Of a DNA stretch of 64,000 bases, positions 51,678-61,636 are shown piece by piece (the first letter of the stretch is position 1; each line of letters begins with the position of its first letter). The notes beneath the pieces were generated by a model. It saw only the letters and a program-made list of their open reading frames with translations, was not told where the DNA came from and did not search any database. The position numbers and the translations under genes were made by a program. The DNA lies in NCBI RefSeq assembly GCF_014384995.1, contig NZ_JACRSY010000004.1:62001-126000 (forward strand), given 5' to 3'. This DNA is from Zhenhengia yiwuensis. Its GTDB lineage: Bacteria > Bacillota > Clostridia > Lachnospirales > Cellulosilyticaceae.

Positions 51678-54600
51678 ATGGCATTATTTATACTAGGCAC
51701 AGCTAAAAGTGGTAAAACGACAGCCTGTTATAAACAATTACAGGAAGAGCTAGCCAAAGAAGCTTATCATAATTTGATTATGCTTGTGCCTGAACAGTTT
51801 AACTTACAGGTTCAAGTAGAGCTAGCCAAGCTTCTAAAACCAGGATTATTAAGAACGGAAGTTATGAGTTTTAGAAACCTAGCTAAACGTGTTTTAAAAG
51901 AAGTGGGTGGCATAAAAGAGCCTGTTATCGATGATTTAGAACGTGTCATGATTTTAAAAAAACTATTAGAACAGCATAAGAGTGAGCTTGTTTACTATAA
52001 AACAACCTATGGCAGTGAAGGGTTTGTAGATGGTATTAATAGACTGATTACTTTATTTGAACAAAATGAAATAGATAAACCTTTCTTAGATGCATTAGAG
52101 CAAGATGAAAAGAGCAGTGCAGTTTTTAAAAGCAAATTACAAGATATTACAGCTATTAATGAATGGTTCCATACTTATATTGCCGAACGTTTTGTGACTG
52201 TAGAAAAAACAATGGAGCGCCTTGCAGGTGCTGTGCATAAAAGTGACTACCTCAAAGATTCAATTGTATGGATAGATGGGTTCTACGGTTTTACAGCAGT
52301 GCAGATGAAGATTATTGAAGAAATGATGCATAAGGTAAGTCAAGTTATTATTACACTTCCAATTGATCGTCACTATACAATGAATGAATACATTTATCCT
52401 AATAATCCTTTCTATGATAGCATTAAAAATTATCAGAGCCTTATGGCAAGATGTGAACAAGGTAATATACCTTATGAGACAATGGTAATGAAGGCTGATA
52501 ACAAGGATAAGGATGCACTGGCTTACTTAAGCGAGAACTATCTAAAGCCTTATGTTAAACCATTTGACAATGAACAAGATGCTATTAGGATTATGAGTTT
52601 TCCTTCAAAGGATGAGGAAGTGACACAGCTTGCCTGTGAAATCGTAAGACTTATACGTGATGAAGATTATCGTTATCATGATATAGCAGTACTTGTAGGG
52701 GATATGGGGCAGTATAAATCTTCTCTTGTAAGTACTTTTAAAGAATATGATATTCCGGTTTTTATGGATGATAAGAAGAGTATTCATACCAATGGCCTAG
52801 TAGCTATTATCGATGCAGCTTTAGAGGTTATTACAACAGGCTGGACTTATAAAAGTATTATGAGCTTTTTGCGCTTTAATCGATTAGATTTGACCATAGA
52901 TGAAATAGATACTTTAGAAAACTACTTATTAGAACATGGTATCCAAGGTAAGAAAAAATGGGATGCTACATGGGAGAGAGAAAGCAAAAGTATACCACTT
53001 GAAGTGATCCAAGCTATTAAAGAAAAGGTACAGGTGCCTCTTCTTAGTTTAGAGGAAGCTTTAAAAAGTGCTAAAGATGCTAGTGGTAAAATCAAAATTA
53101 GGGAGGCTAGCATAGCTGTTTATAATTTCTTAGAGAGTATTCATGCCTATGAAACAACTCAGCAGCATATTGCTTACTATAAGCAAGTAGGAGAGCTAAG
53201 CCTAGAACTTGAAAATACCCAGATATGGGGACAGGTTGTGGATACTTTGGAAAGATTAGTAGACCTACTTGGGGAAGAATCTGTCTCTATTAAAGTCTTT
53301 AAAAATATTTTAAAGACAAGTTTTGGTTATATTGAGATAGGTATTATCCCACCTTCAAAAGACCAAGTGATTGTAGGAAATATTGATAGAAGCCGTATTC
53401 CTCAAGTCAAAGCACTCTTTATTCTAGGTGTGAATGAAGGGGTTATTCCAAAGATAGATGAGAGTATGCCACTCTTTTCAGATATGGACAAGCTGACTCT
53501 TATGCAGCTTTGCGAAAAGGCAGATGAGAAAAGGTCAAGGTTATATGATGTTGTGGTGCATAATCCTTTATATATGGGGCAGTTCCTCGTTTATTATGCC
53601 TTTACAAGAGCAAGAGAAAAACTTTATGTGAGCACTATTCAAGCTGATGAAAATGGTAAGGCCCTTAGACCTTCTATTGTATTTTATAAATTACGTAAGC
53701 TCTTTGGAGAAATACCTTTTGAATGTGACCAGTTAGATGCGCTTCAGGCAGCTAAGCCAGCATTAGGTTATGTAGGTTGGCAACTTCGTAAATACCTAGA
53801 TGGGCAAGGAGAAGAAGGTCCATGGCAGGATGCTATGAGTTGGTTTATGACCTCTAATGAGTGGAAGGAACGTATAAGACACCTTGCTTCTTATATGGCT
53901 TATACGAATCAGCAGGAATATCTAAGTGAAGAAAATGCTAAGAGTCTATATCCAGAGGGCCTTGTAACAAATATTTCACAGTTGGAGCTTTACCGTAATT
54001 GTCCATGCTGCTACTTTATACGTTATGGACTGAAAGCATCTGAACGTAAAGTACTTCAGTGGAATGCAGCCGATATAGGAACACTTTTCCATAGCACACT
54101 TGAGCGTTATCCAAAAGAACTGGCTAAGTGTAAGGCAACATGGGTTACTGCTACATCAGAGCAGCAGGATCAATGTATAGAAGAAGCACTGCGTTACAGT
54201 GCGGCTAAGCTTAGTCAGAATGCTAAACAGGATGGGCGTTTTGCTTATACTTTAAAGAAGGCACGTAAAATGACTAAACGTGCTATAGGTGCTTTAACCT
54301 ATCAGCTTAAAGCAGGAGAATTTGAGCCAGAAGCATATGAAGTAAGCTTTGGTAGTGAGCAGATGCCACCTATTGAGATTGTTCTAGATAACGAGCATAC
54401 TATTTTCTTAAAAGGACAGATTGATAGAGTAGATGTCTATACAAAGGACGGAGAAGGAAAATACATTAAAGTATTAGATTATAAGTCAGGTAATAAAAAC
54501 TTTAGCTTACTAGAGCTTTATCATGGACTTCAACTGCAGCTTTTACTTTACTTAGATGCATATCTTCGTCTTAATGAAAAGAATAAAGCGGCTGGGATGT

Positions 54601-55094
54601 TTTACTTCCATATTGATACACGTACTGTTAAGTATGAAACTGGTATGGAGCTTAGTGAGGCACTTACAAAACAGCTTAAACAGTATAAGTTATCAGGACT
54701 TGCTGTAGATGATGTAGATATACTAGATAAGATGGAAAGTGGTGTGAAAGGTGAAATCCTACCAGCAAAAGCTAAGAAAGATGGTACATTAGGCAGTGGG
54801 GCTAGCGTAGCAAGTGAGGCGCAGTTTAGGCAACTTATTGAGTATATGCATGATTTAATACGTGGTTTAGGTAAGGATATGCTAGCTGGCAAAATCAGTG
54901 CCAAGCCGTGCAAACTAAAAGAAAAAGATGCTTGTGCATTTTGTAAGTATCACACCATATGCCAGTTTGATACAACCAATAAAGATAATACCTATGAGCA
55001 GCTTAGTCCATTAGGTAATAAAGAGATTTGGGAGGAACTTGCGAAAGGAGGAGAGGAACATGCCATGGACACCCATGCAACAGGCAGCAATTGA
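51678..55094 (+). CDS. addB: helicase-exonuclease AddAB, subunit AddB
   Basis: The 1138-residue partner of AddA in double-strand break processing and recombination. N-terminal Walker A GTAKSGKT at 7-14; a C-terminal RecB-type nuclease with GQIDRVDVY and LDYKSG; and iron-sulfur cysteines, one in NCPCC near 776 and the rest in CAFCKYHTIC near the C-terminus, which clamp the nuclease domain. This makes it AddB rather than RexB without cluster. GGAGGGG precedes the ATG. addA starts inside its 3' end. Confidence 0.95.
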   Translation: MALFILGTAKSGKTTACYKQLQEELAKEAYHNLIMLVPEQFNLQVQVELAKLLKPGLLRTEVMSFRNLAKRVLKEVGGIKEPVIDDLERVMILKKLLEQHKSELVYYKTTYGSEGFVDGINRLITLFEQNEIDKPFLDALEQDEKSSAVFKSKLQDITAINEWFHTYIAERFVTVEKTMERLAGAVHKSDYLKDSIVWIDGFYGFTAVQMKIIEEMMHKVSQVIITLPIDRHYTMNEYIYPNNPFYDSIKNYQSLMARCEQGNIPYETMVMKADNKDKDALAYLSENYLKPYVKPFDNEQDAIRIMSFPSKDEEVTQLACEIVRLIRDEDYRYHDIAVLVGDMGQYKSSLVSTFKEYDIPVFMDDKKSIHTNGLVAIIDAALEVITTGWTYKSIMSFLRFNRLDLTIDEIDTLENYLLEHGIQGKKKWDATWERESKSIPLEVIQAIKEKVQVPLLSLEEALKSAKDASGKIKIREASIAVYNFLESIHAYETTQQHIAYYKQVGELSLELENTQIWGQVVDTLERLVDLLGEESVSIKVFKNILKTSFGYIEIGIIPPSKDQVIVGNIDRSRIPQVKALFILGVNEGVIPKIDESMPLFSDMDKLTLMQLCEKADEKRSRLYDVVVHNPLYMGQFLVYYAFTRAREKLYVSTIQADENGKALRPSIVFYKLRKLFGEIPFECDQLDALQAAKPALGYVGWQLRKYLDGQGEEGPWQDAMSWFMTSNEWKERIRHLASYMAYTNQQEYLSEENAKSLYPEGLVTNISQLELYRNCPCCYFIRYGLKASERKVLQWNAADIGTLFHSTLERYPKELAKCKATWVTATSEQQDQCIEEALRYSAAKLSQNAKQDGRFAYTLKKARKMTKRAIGALTYQLKAGEFEPEAYEVSFGSEQMPPIEIVLDNEHTIFLKGQIDRVDVYTKDGEGKYIKVLDYKSGNKNFSLLELYHGLQLQLLLYLDAYLRLNEKNKAAGMFYFHIDTRTVKYETGMELSEALTKQLKQYKLSGLAVDDVDILDKMESGVKGEILPAKAKKDGTLGSGASVASEAQFRQLIEYMHDLIRGLGKDMLAGKISAKPCKLKEKDACAFCKYHTICQFDTTNKDNTYEQLSPLGNKEIWEELAKGGEEHAMDTHATGSN

Positions 55095-58000
55095 TAAACG
55101 ACATGCTAATATTTTAGTTTCGGCAGCAGCAGGTTCTGGAAAGACAGCTGTTTTAACAGAACGTGTCTTTAACCGTATTGTAGGCAATGAAACGGAAGAG
55201 GGGATAGATATTGATCGCTTCTTAATTGTTACCTTTACAAGTGCTGCAGCACATGAAATGAAAGAACGTATTGCAGATAAAATCAGTAAAGCTATTGAAG
55301 CTTTGCAAGTTGAAGAAGCTACTGAAAAGATTATAGAGAAGACAGCTTATTTAGAAAGGCAACTTACACTTCTTGCTAAGGCCTCTATTTCTACCATTCA
55401 CTCTTTCTGTTTGAAATGTATTAAGAACTATTTTACCTATTTAGAGATAGACCCTAACATTAAAGTAGGTAATGAATCTGAATTACAGGTTATGAAACTA
55501 GATATTTTAGAAGAGATGTTAGAAGAAGCTTTTGATGCAGAAGATAACAGTGACTTTATGGAACTTGCAGAAACTTATGGAAGCATCCGCGGGCTAGAGC
55601 CTCTTATGGAACTTATTTTAGATCTTCATACCTTTTCAAAGAGTACAATTTTCCCTAATGAATGGCTAGAGGAAAAGAGTAAATTAGAAGGTGATGTGTG
55701 GAAGCAGGAGCTTCTAGAAGATATTTTTGAAAATCTAAAGGATCTTACAAAAGTCTATGACGAGGCGCTCAAAGTCACATGTCAGACAGCAGGACCGGCC
55801 TTATATGAGCCTACACTGAGAGGGGACCTAGAGCAAATTCAGACTGTATTAGAACTGCCAAGAGAAAATATGAAAGATATTGTAGATCATATCTATGGTA
55901 TTAATTTTGGAAGGCTACCAAGTAAGAAGCAAGAGTGTGAGGAAACACTTAAAGAAAGGGTTAAAGCCTATAGAGAGCTTGCTAAAGATGTAGTAAAGAG
56001 TGCTCAGGGGGTGGCTAAACTTTTAAGTGATCCTTATTTAGAAGATAAAACTAAGCAGGCAAGTGGGCTTATGCAGACACTGGTAAAATGGGTCAAAGAG
56101 TTTGATATACGCTTTAGTGAAGCTAAGAAGGATAAAGGTCTTGTAGATTATAATGATTTAGAGCATATGTGTCTTAAGCTTTTTGTTAGACAAGAAGTAG
56201 ATGAAACAGGTCATAAAGTAATGGCTTATACAGAAGTAGCAAAGGAACTTGCAGATTTCTACGAGGAAATTTACATTGATGAGTATCAAGATAGTAATGC
56301 TGTTCAGGAAACCATATTAGGTTCTATAGCTCTTGCTAAGGAAGATGGACCTACACGCTTTATGGTAGGAGATATGAAACAAAGTATTTACAGATTCCGC
56401 CTTGCTAACCCACTTATTTTTGCGGAGAAGTATCATTCTTTTAATAAGTATGAGGTAGAGGGTGCCCATAAAGATGTATGTATTGACTTGTCTCAAAATT
56501 TTAGAAGTCGTAATAATATTTTAGAAGCTACGAATGACTTGTTTAGTCAAATTATGAGTGAGCGTGTTGGAGAGCTGGAGTATGATGAGGATGCTAAGCT
56601 TAAGGTGGGTAATCTTTACGATAGTGGAGATGCACAGGATTATACCAGTGAGGTAGCAGGTGCGGTAGAACTATATTTAGTAGAAACAGGAAATGCTACA
56701 AAAGAAGTGGGTACAGAAAGTGAAGAGCTAGCAGGGGAAGCAAACATTCAAGAACTTAAAAATATTGAACTTGAAGCTCTAATGGTAGCTAAGAAAATAG
56801 GAACTCTTCTAAGGGGAGAAGGCAATCCTCAGGTAGTCTATGATAAGGATTTGGATAAATATCGTAAGGTGGAGCCTAAAGATATTGTTATCCTACTACG
56901 CTCAGTGCAGGATAAAGCTAACTTATTTGAAGAGGCTCTTTTGAGAGAGGGAATAGATGCTTATGCAGATGTAAGTAGCAACTTTTTTGGTGCGATGGAA
57001 GTTCAGATTATGCTAAGTCTTCTTCAGATTATTGATAATCCTAAGCAGGATATTCCCCTTTTGACAGTACTACGTTCGCCTATAGTAGGGTTAGATTTTG
57101 ATGAGATTCTTGCCATTAGAAAGTTTGAAGAAGAGGTAGATTTTTATACAGCAATGTGTCATTATAGTGAGACAGGAGCAGGTTCTAAAACTCTTAATGA
57201 CTTTATTCTGCTTCTGAAACACTATAGAGAAGTAGCTGTACTTATGCCACTTGAAGAACTTATGGCAAGGTTATTAATTGAAACAGGATACTACCAATAT
57301 GTAGGAATGCTTCCAGCAGGTGCTAAGAAAAAAGCTAACTTAAAACTTCTTAAAAAGTATGCAGAAGACTTTGAAGCAAATAGTGGTGTTGGTCTGTTTG
57401 CTTTCTTACAGTATATAGATAGGTTGCGTACATCAGGTGCTAAAGTAGGAGAGGCTAAACTAGTAGGTGGAAGTGAGAACCTAGTAAGTATTATGACCAT
57501 TCATAAGAGTAAAGGGCTGGAGTTCCCTATTGTATTTGTATGTAATGCCAACAAGCAGTTCAACAATCGAGATCTTATAAAGAATGTCCTTATGCATCAT
57601 GAGCTAGGGCTAGGACCTAAGTATACAGATTTAGAAACAAACATTTTATATGAAACTTTACCATTTGAAGCTATTAAACGTAGAATTACCTCGGAAAATA
57701 TTTCTGAAGAGATGCGTGTTTTATATGTAGCCTTGACAAGGGCAAAAGAAAAACTTTTTATTACAGGAACTGTGAAGGACTTAGATAAAGAAGTGCAAAA
57801 GTGGAGTCAGTTTGCCATTAGAGAAACAACAGGAATTTTACCTTTAGGTCTTAAAAAGTCTCCAAGCTATTTGAACTGGATTGGCATGAGCCTTTTTGCT
57901 CATAGTAAGTTTGATGATTTAAGAGATAGAATGGGCATGGGGCAGTTTTATCTTTTTAAAGGTGAAGGAGATTGGGCTTTAAATGTTATACCTGCTATAC

Positions 58001-58860
58001 AGCTTATAGAAGAGCAGCAGACCTTGGAAGAAAAGGTGGAAGCGCGTGAATTCATTTTAGATCACTGGAATGTGGATGAGGCCTATAGTGAGCATAAAGC
58101 ATTGATTTATAACCGATTAGGGTATACGTATCCTTACATGAAAGCTACTACAATGCCTGTTAAAGTAACTGTTTCTGATCTGAAAAAGCAAGCTATGTTA
58201 GAAGTTTACGAAGAAAGTAAACATACTTTAGGTGGGGAAGATGAGCAAACAGAAGAGATTATCACAGAAAGTGAATTAAGTTATAGCTTTGATGATAAAG
58301 TTATTCCACGCTTTATGAGACAAGAGGAAAACATGCAGGCCACAGTACGTGGTACACTTATTCATAGTGTATTGGAGCAGATAGACTTTATACAGTGCAA
58401 GAGCGCAGACCTTATTATGGCAGAACTTGACCGATTAGTAGAAACAGGTAAACTGCATGAAGAAGCAGCCCGCATAGTAGATGTATGTAAGCTGGAGCGT
58501 ATGGCGACTTCTACTATGATAGAACGTATGGAAAAGAGTAAGCATGTCTGGAAAGAAAAAGCCTTTGTGTATCTACTTCCAGCCAATGAGGTGGATGAAA
58601 CATATGACTTAGAGGAAGAAATTCTATTACAAGGAGTAGTAGATACATGCTTTATAGAAGAAGAAGGACTTGTCATTATTGATTATAAGACAGACTATGT
58701 AGATGGTAGAAAGCTTAAGGCAAGTATTGAGAAAATTAAAAGACGTTATCAAGTTCAGCTTGATTTATATGCAAGAGCATTAAGTGAGATTACAGGACTT
58801 CCAGTTAAGGAAAAATGCCTGTATCTATATCATATAGATGAATGGATCACACTTGATTAA
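55060..58860 (+). CDS. addA: helicase-exonuclease AddAB, subunit AddA
   Basis: UvrD-type helicase with a C-terminal nuclease, 1266 residues; loads recombination at double-strand breaks with AddB. Walker A AAGSGKT at 23-29, Walker B YIDEYQDSN, GDMKQSIYRFR, the motif TIHKSKGLEFP, and nuclease residues in GVVDTCF and IIDYKTDY. The start is ATG 55060, with AAAGGAGG 8 bases upstream, 35 bases inside addB, so the two are coupled. An in-frame earlier start lacks a ribosome site. Confidence 0.96.
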   Translation: MPWTPMQQAAIDKRHANILVSAAAGSGKTAVLTERVFNRIVGNETEEGIDIDRFLIVTFTSAAAHEMKERIADKISKAIEALQVEEATEKIIEKTAYLERQLTLLAKASISTIHSFCLKCIKNYFTYLEIDPNIKVGNESELQVMKLDILEEMLEEAFDAEDNSDFMELAETYGSIRGLEPLMELILDLHTFSKSTIFPNEWLEEKSKLEGDVWKQELLEDIFENLKDLTKVYDEALKVTCQTAGPALYEPTLRGDLEQIQTVLELPRENMKDIVDHIYGINFGRLPSKKQECEETLKERVKAYRELAKDVVKSAQGVAKLLSDPYLEDKTKQASGLMQTLVKWVKEFDIRFSEAKKDKGLVDYNDLEHMCLKLFVRQEVDETGHKVMAYTEVAKELADFYEEIYIDEYQDSNAVQETILGSIALAKEDGPTRFMVGDMKQSIYRFRLANPLIFAEKYHSFNKYEVEGAHKDVCIDLSQNFRSRNNILEATNDLFSQIMSERVGELEYDEDAKLKVGNLYDSGDAQDYTSEVAGAVELYLVETGNATKEVGTESEELAGEANIQELKNIELEALMVAKKIGTLLRGEGNPQVVYDKDLDKYRKVEPKDIVILLRSVQDKANLFEEALLREGIDAYADVSSNFFGAMEVQIMLSLLQIIDNPKQDIPLLTVLRSPIVGLDFDEILAIRKFEEEVDFYTAMCHYSETGAGSKTLNDFILLLKHYREVAVLMPLEELMARLLIETGYYQYVGMLPAGAKKKANLKLLKKYAEDFEANSGVGLFAFLQYIDRLRTSGAKVGEAKLVGGSENLVSIMTIHKSKGLEFPIVFVCNANKQFNNRDLIKNVLMHHELGLGPKYTDLETNILYETLPFEAIKRRITSENISEEMRVLYVALTRAKEKLFITGTVKDLDKEVQKWSQFAIRETTGILPLGLKKSPSYLNWIGMSLFAHSKFDDLRDRMGMGQFYLFKGEGDWALNVIPAIQLIEEQQTLEEKVEAREFILDHWNVDEAYSEHKALIYNRLGYTYPYMKATTMPVKVTVSDLKKQAMLEVYEESKHTLGGEDEQTEEIITESELSYSFDDKVIPRFMRQEENMQATVRGTLIHSVLEQIDFIQCKSADLIMAELDRLVETGKLHEEAARIVDVCKLERMATSTMIERMEKSKHVWKEKAFVYLLPANEVDETYDLEEEILLQGVVDTCFIEEEGLVIIDYKTDYVDGRKLKASIEKIKRRYQVQLDLYARALSEITGLPVKEKCLYLYHIDEWITLD

Positions 58861-58888
58861 AACTAGAACATAGAGGATGGGATAAAGC

Positions 58889-59503
58889 ATGATTAAATTA
58901 GAACGCGTAGATGTAATGAATCTTGAAAATGCTATTCGTGGGGCAAGAAATCCTATGAATAGTTGGCATAGGATGGACAGTGAGTATAATGAAGCTGGGG
59001 AATATATCTTAGGTAAGAATGACCTGGATTTAGGCCAAAGATTATGCAAGGCTGGAAGTGACCATAGAAAATTCTTACGTCAAATCTTTTTATCTGTAGA
59101 TATTAGTGCACCAATGTACTGGTGGAAAGAGTATGATACTTATAAAGTAGGGACAATAGCTAATTCTACAAGTACAATGCACAAAATTCATAGTAAAGTC
59201 TTTGAAAGAGAAGACTTTAGCTGTGATCATATGGATGAGTCGACACTTAAAGTGTTAGATGTCATCATTGAACAATTAGAGGCTTTAAGAGGTAATTTTA
59301 ATGAAACAAAAGATAAAGTTTATTGGTATAGTATGATTCAACTTTTACCATCTAGCTATAATCAAATGCGTACATGTACTATGACTTATGAGAACTTAAG
59401 AAATATGTACCATGCACGTAAAAATCATAAATTAGAAGAATGGCGTACATTCTGTAAGTGGGTAGAAACATTACCTTATGCAGCAGAATTTCTTATAGAT
59501 TAA
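58889..59503 (+). CDS. conserved protein of unknown function, faintly ThyX-like
   Basis: A 204-residue soluble protein. The central segment is notable: FLRQIFLSVDISAPMYWW, then EYDTYKVGT and NSTSTMHKIH. The order of a hydrophobic strand/helix, aromatic-basic patch and NS.S..H is faintly like flavin-dependent thymidylate synthase (ThyX), but the classical RHR motif is missing. I do not assign a function. It follows addA by 28 bases on the same strand and may be co-transcribed; a strong terminator follows. GAGGATGGGAT before the ATG is a modest ribosome site. Confidence 0.65.
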   Translation: MIKLERVDVMNLENAIRGARNPMNSWHRMDSEYNEAGEYILGKNDLDLGQRLCKAGSDHRKFLRQIFLSVDISAPMYWWKEYDTYKVGTIANSTSTMHKIHSKVFEREDFSCDHMDESTLKVLDVIIEQLEALRGNFNETKDKVYWYSMIQLLPSSYNQMRTCTMTYENLRNMYHARKNHKLEEWRTFCKWVETLPYAAEFLID

Positions 59504-59509
59504 TTGAAA

Positions 59510-59553
59510 AGAGAGGTGATTAAAACAAGTAAGTTTTAATCACCTCTTTTTTT
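59510..59553. terminator. bidirectional terminator
   Basis: AAGAGGTGATTAAAAC pairs with GTTTTAATCACCTCTT around AAGTAA, followed by TTTTTT; convergent genes on both sides. Confidence 0.92.
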
Positions 59554-59561
59554 AGGCTTAT

Positions 59562-61085
59562 CTAGTTAATAATATGAGGGTCAATTTTATTAGGTTCTTC
59601 TAAATATTTATTAAGCCTATGAGTAGAAGGACCTTCTATAATATCACCATCGTAGCTAAAACGAGAGCCGTGAGCAGGACAGTCCCAAGTACGTTCTATG
59701 CTATTCCAATTAAGCTGAGTGCCTACATGAGGACACACAATATCTACAATGTGAAGTTCACCGTTATCATCTTTATAGGCTCCATATTTTTTACCATCTA
59801 ATTCTACAACTGAGGCACTATCATTTTCTTTTGGAAGAGAGGTAGAGGTGGAAGTCATGTGACTTTTAATCAATTCATAGATGCTGTTGACATTATCACT
59901 GATATAAGCAGCAGTAAAGTAACCACGCTTTCTAGATGGATCATAAACACCAGCGTCATTTGATTTACGATTTAGAACGAGGTCGCAAAGCTGGTGTGCA
60001 GCTATTGTACTGTTTAGGTTGCCCCATTTATTAAATCCTGTAGCCACATAAAGTTCTTCATCATGTTCATTGAGATAACCAATATAAGGGATGGAATCAG
60101 GTGTTACATAGCCTTGGGCACTCCAAGCATATTGATAATTACTTAGACCAAATACTTCTAGTCCGTAGCCTTTAAGGCGGTCAAAATGATTCGTATTGCT
60201 TTGACCTACTTTATGATTCTCACCAGCTATTAAAAGCCAAGTTTGGTCATTGGTACGGTAAGGACAAAGAGAACGTACAGGATCATCTTCATCAATAAAA
60301 GTAGCTTGTGGAAAAGATTTATCATATAAGCCGGCCACAATATAAGATTTTTCAGGTTTTAATCGAGTGAAGTAGAAACTATAGTGGTCGTAAAATGGAT
60401 AGTGAGAACAGAAAAGAACTTGTCTTGCGGTAATCACTAAGTGTCCATCAATAATGGCACGCCATCCTGAATTAGATTTTTGAATATCTGTAACAGGTGT
60501 TGACTCATAAATTTTTATATTTCTTTTTAGAAGAATAGGGATTAGGCCATCTAGGTATTTTTTAGGATTAAAGATACCAGCATGAGTTTGAGAGAGAGCT
60601 ACTTCAACATCAATAGGAAGATCAATATGATGTGTGAGTTCTCCTTCGATACCAATTTCTTCATAGACTTTATATTCTTCTTCAAATGCTGTTATACGGT
60701 CTGGACGCTTAGAAAAGATAAAAGAGGGAGCAGGTGCGAAATCGCACTCAATATGATACTTAGAAATATTTTCTTTTATCTTATTAAGAGCTTTTAAGTT
60801 TTCTTGATAAAAGTATTTGGCTTTTTCGAGCCCATAATAATTCTTGATTTTAGAGTAGACTAATCCTGCTTGAGGCGTCACTTTGCCTGTATTTCTTCCA
60901 GATGTACCATAGCCTATTTGATTGGAATCAATAAGCGTGATATTTAAATCAGTGTTAGAAAGTTCAAGAGCGGTACTGATACCTGTGAGGCCCCCTCCAA
61001 TAATGAGAATATCTGTTTCTATAGATTCAGATAAAGGTTTAAATCGTTTGCCAGGTGAAAGATCCACCCATATAGATGTATGCAT
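59562..61085 (-). CDS. FAD-dependent oxidoreductase with C-terminal Rieske domain
   Basis: A 507-residue protein with an amine-oxidase/DAO-type FAD domain (dinucleotide loop IIGGGLTGIS near 29-38) and a C-terminal Rieske [2Fe-2S] domain. The cluster ligands are Cys451 and His453 in CPHVG, and Cys469 and His472 in CPAHG. The layout is that of Bacillus YhfW-like proteins; the substrate is unknown. AAAGGAG lies 6 bases before the ATG. A single gene between terminators. The domain pair suggests electron transfer from an oxidised amine or similar to an acceptor. Confidence 0.88.
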   Translation of the reverse strand: MHTSIWVDLSPGKRFKPLSESIETDILIIGGGLTGISTALELSNTDLNITLIDSNQIGYGTSGRNTGKVTPQAGLVYSKIKNYYGLEKAKYFYQENLKALNKIKENISKYHIECDFAPAPSFIFSKRPDRITAFEEEYKVYEEIGIEGELTHHIDLPIDVEVALSQTHAGIFNPKKYLDGLIPILLKRNIKIYESTPVTDIQKSNSGWRAIIDGHLVITARQVLFCSHYPFYDHYSFYFTRLKPEKSYIVAGLYDKSFPQATFIDEDDPVRSLCPYRTNDQTWLLIAGENHKVGQSNTNHFDRLKGYGLEVFGLSNYQYAWSAQGYVTPDSIPYIGYLNEHDEELYVATGFNKWGNLNSTIAAHQLCDLVLNRKSNDAGVYDPSRKRGYFTAAYISDNVNSIYELIKSHMTSTSTSLPKENDSASVVELDGKKYGAYKDDNGELHIVDIVCPHVGTQLNWNSIERTWDCPAHGSRFSYDGDIIEGPSTHRLNKYLEEPNKIDPHIIN

Positions 61086-61159
61086 GATAGACTCCTTTGT
61101 ATAAATAAGTTTAGTTAAATACAGATTTCCCCAATTTAGAGGAGAACATGCAAAAATAA

Positions 61160-61187
61160 AAAATCCCCAGTTCGCTGGGGATTTTCT
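61160..61187 (-). terminator. intrinsic terminator for the DUF3783 gene
   Basis: Read on the minus strand, AAAATCCCCAG and CTGGGGATTTT pair around CGAA, followed by TTTTTTATTTTT. It begins at the stop codon of the DUF3783 gene. Confidence 0.85.
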
Positions 61188-61612
61188 TAATGTAAAGTTG
61201 TTTGGTTATTTTTGAGTGCTATACGCTCAGCTGCTAGATTGCTAATGAGCTCCTCAATAGTCCAATGGATAGAAGTCTCTGTAACAACAGCTATAAGTGG
61301 TCTTGGAATGCGGCATTTTTTTATACTTTCAATAAAAGCATTCATACGATTTGCAGGAACATTATTGAAGAGAATTGCCTTTTGAGTAGATATGTTCTCA
61401 GTTTTTACAGGAGTAAGAGAAGGATTTTCTAAAAGGTCTAATACTTTAGTAGCATTATAAGAACCATCTATGATAATCTGCTCGCCAATTCCTGTAAGAC
61501 GTGCCACGTTTTTTAGTTGTTTAAGTTCTGCCGGACTGAAGGCACTTAGAACGACGCATATTCTAGGATGCGTACTATGTGCGTCTGTATTTTTTATAGA
61601 TTCAAAAGACAT
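61187..61612 (-). CDS. DUF3783 domain protein
   Basis: A 141-residue cytoplasmic protein. The C-terminal half fits DUF3783: KAILFNNVP, RIPRPLIAVVTETSIHW (shown whole, 17 residues), and EELISNLAAER. The N-terminal part has an ICVVLSAF strand and a helical region. Function unknown. A GGTGGG sequence precedes the ATG. It lies 24 bases after htpG on the same strand and ends at a terminator, so it is probably transcribed with htpG. Confidence 0.75.
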   Translation of the reverse strand: MSFESIKNTDAHSTHPRICVVLSAFSPAELKQLKNVARLTGIGEQIIIDGSYNATKVLDLLENPSLTPVKTENISTQKAILFNNVPANRMNAFIESIKKCRIPRPLIAVVTETSIHWTIEELISNLAAERIALKNNQTTLH

Positions 61613-61636
61613 ATACCCACCGCCTGTAAATTTAAA

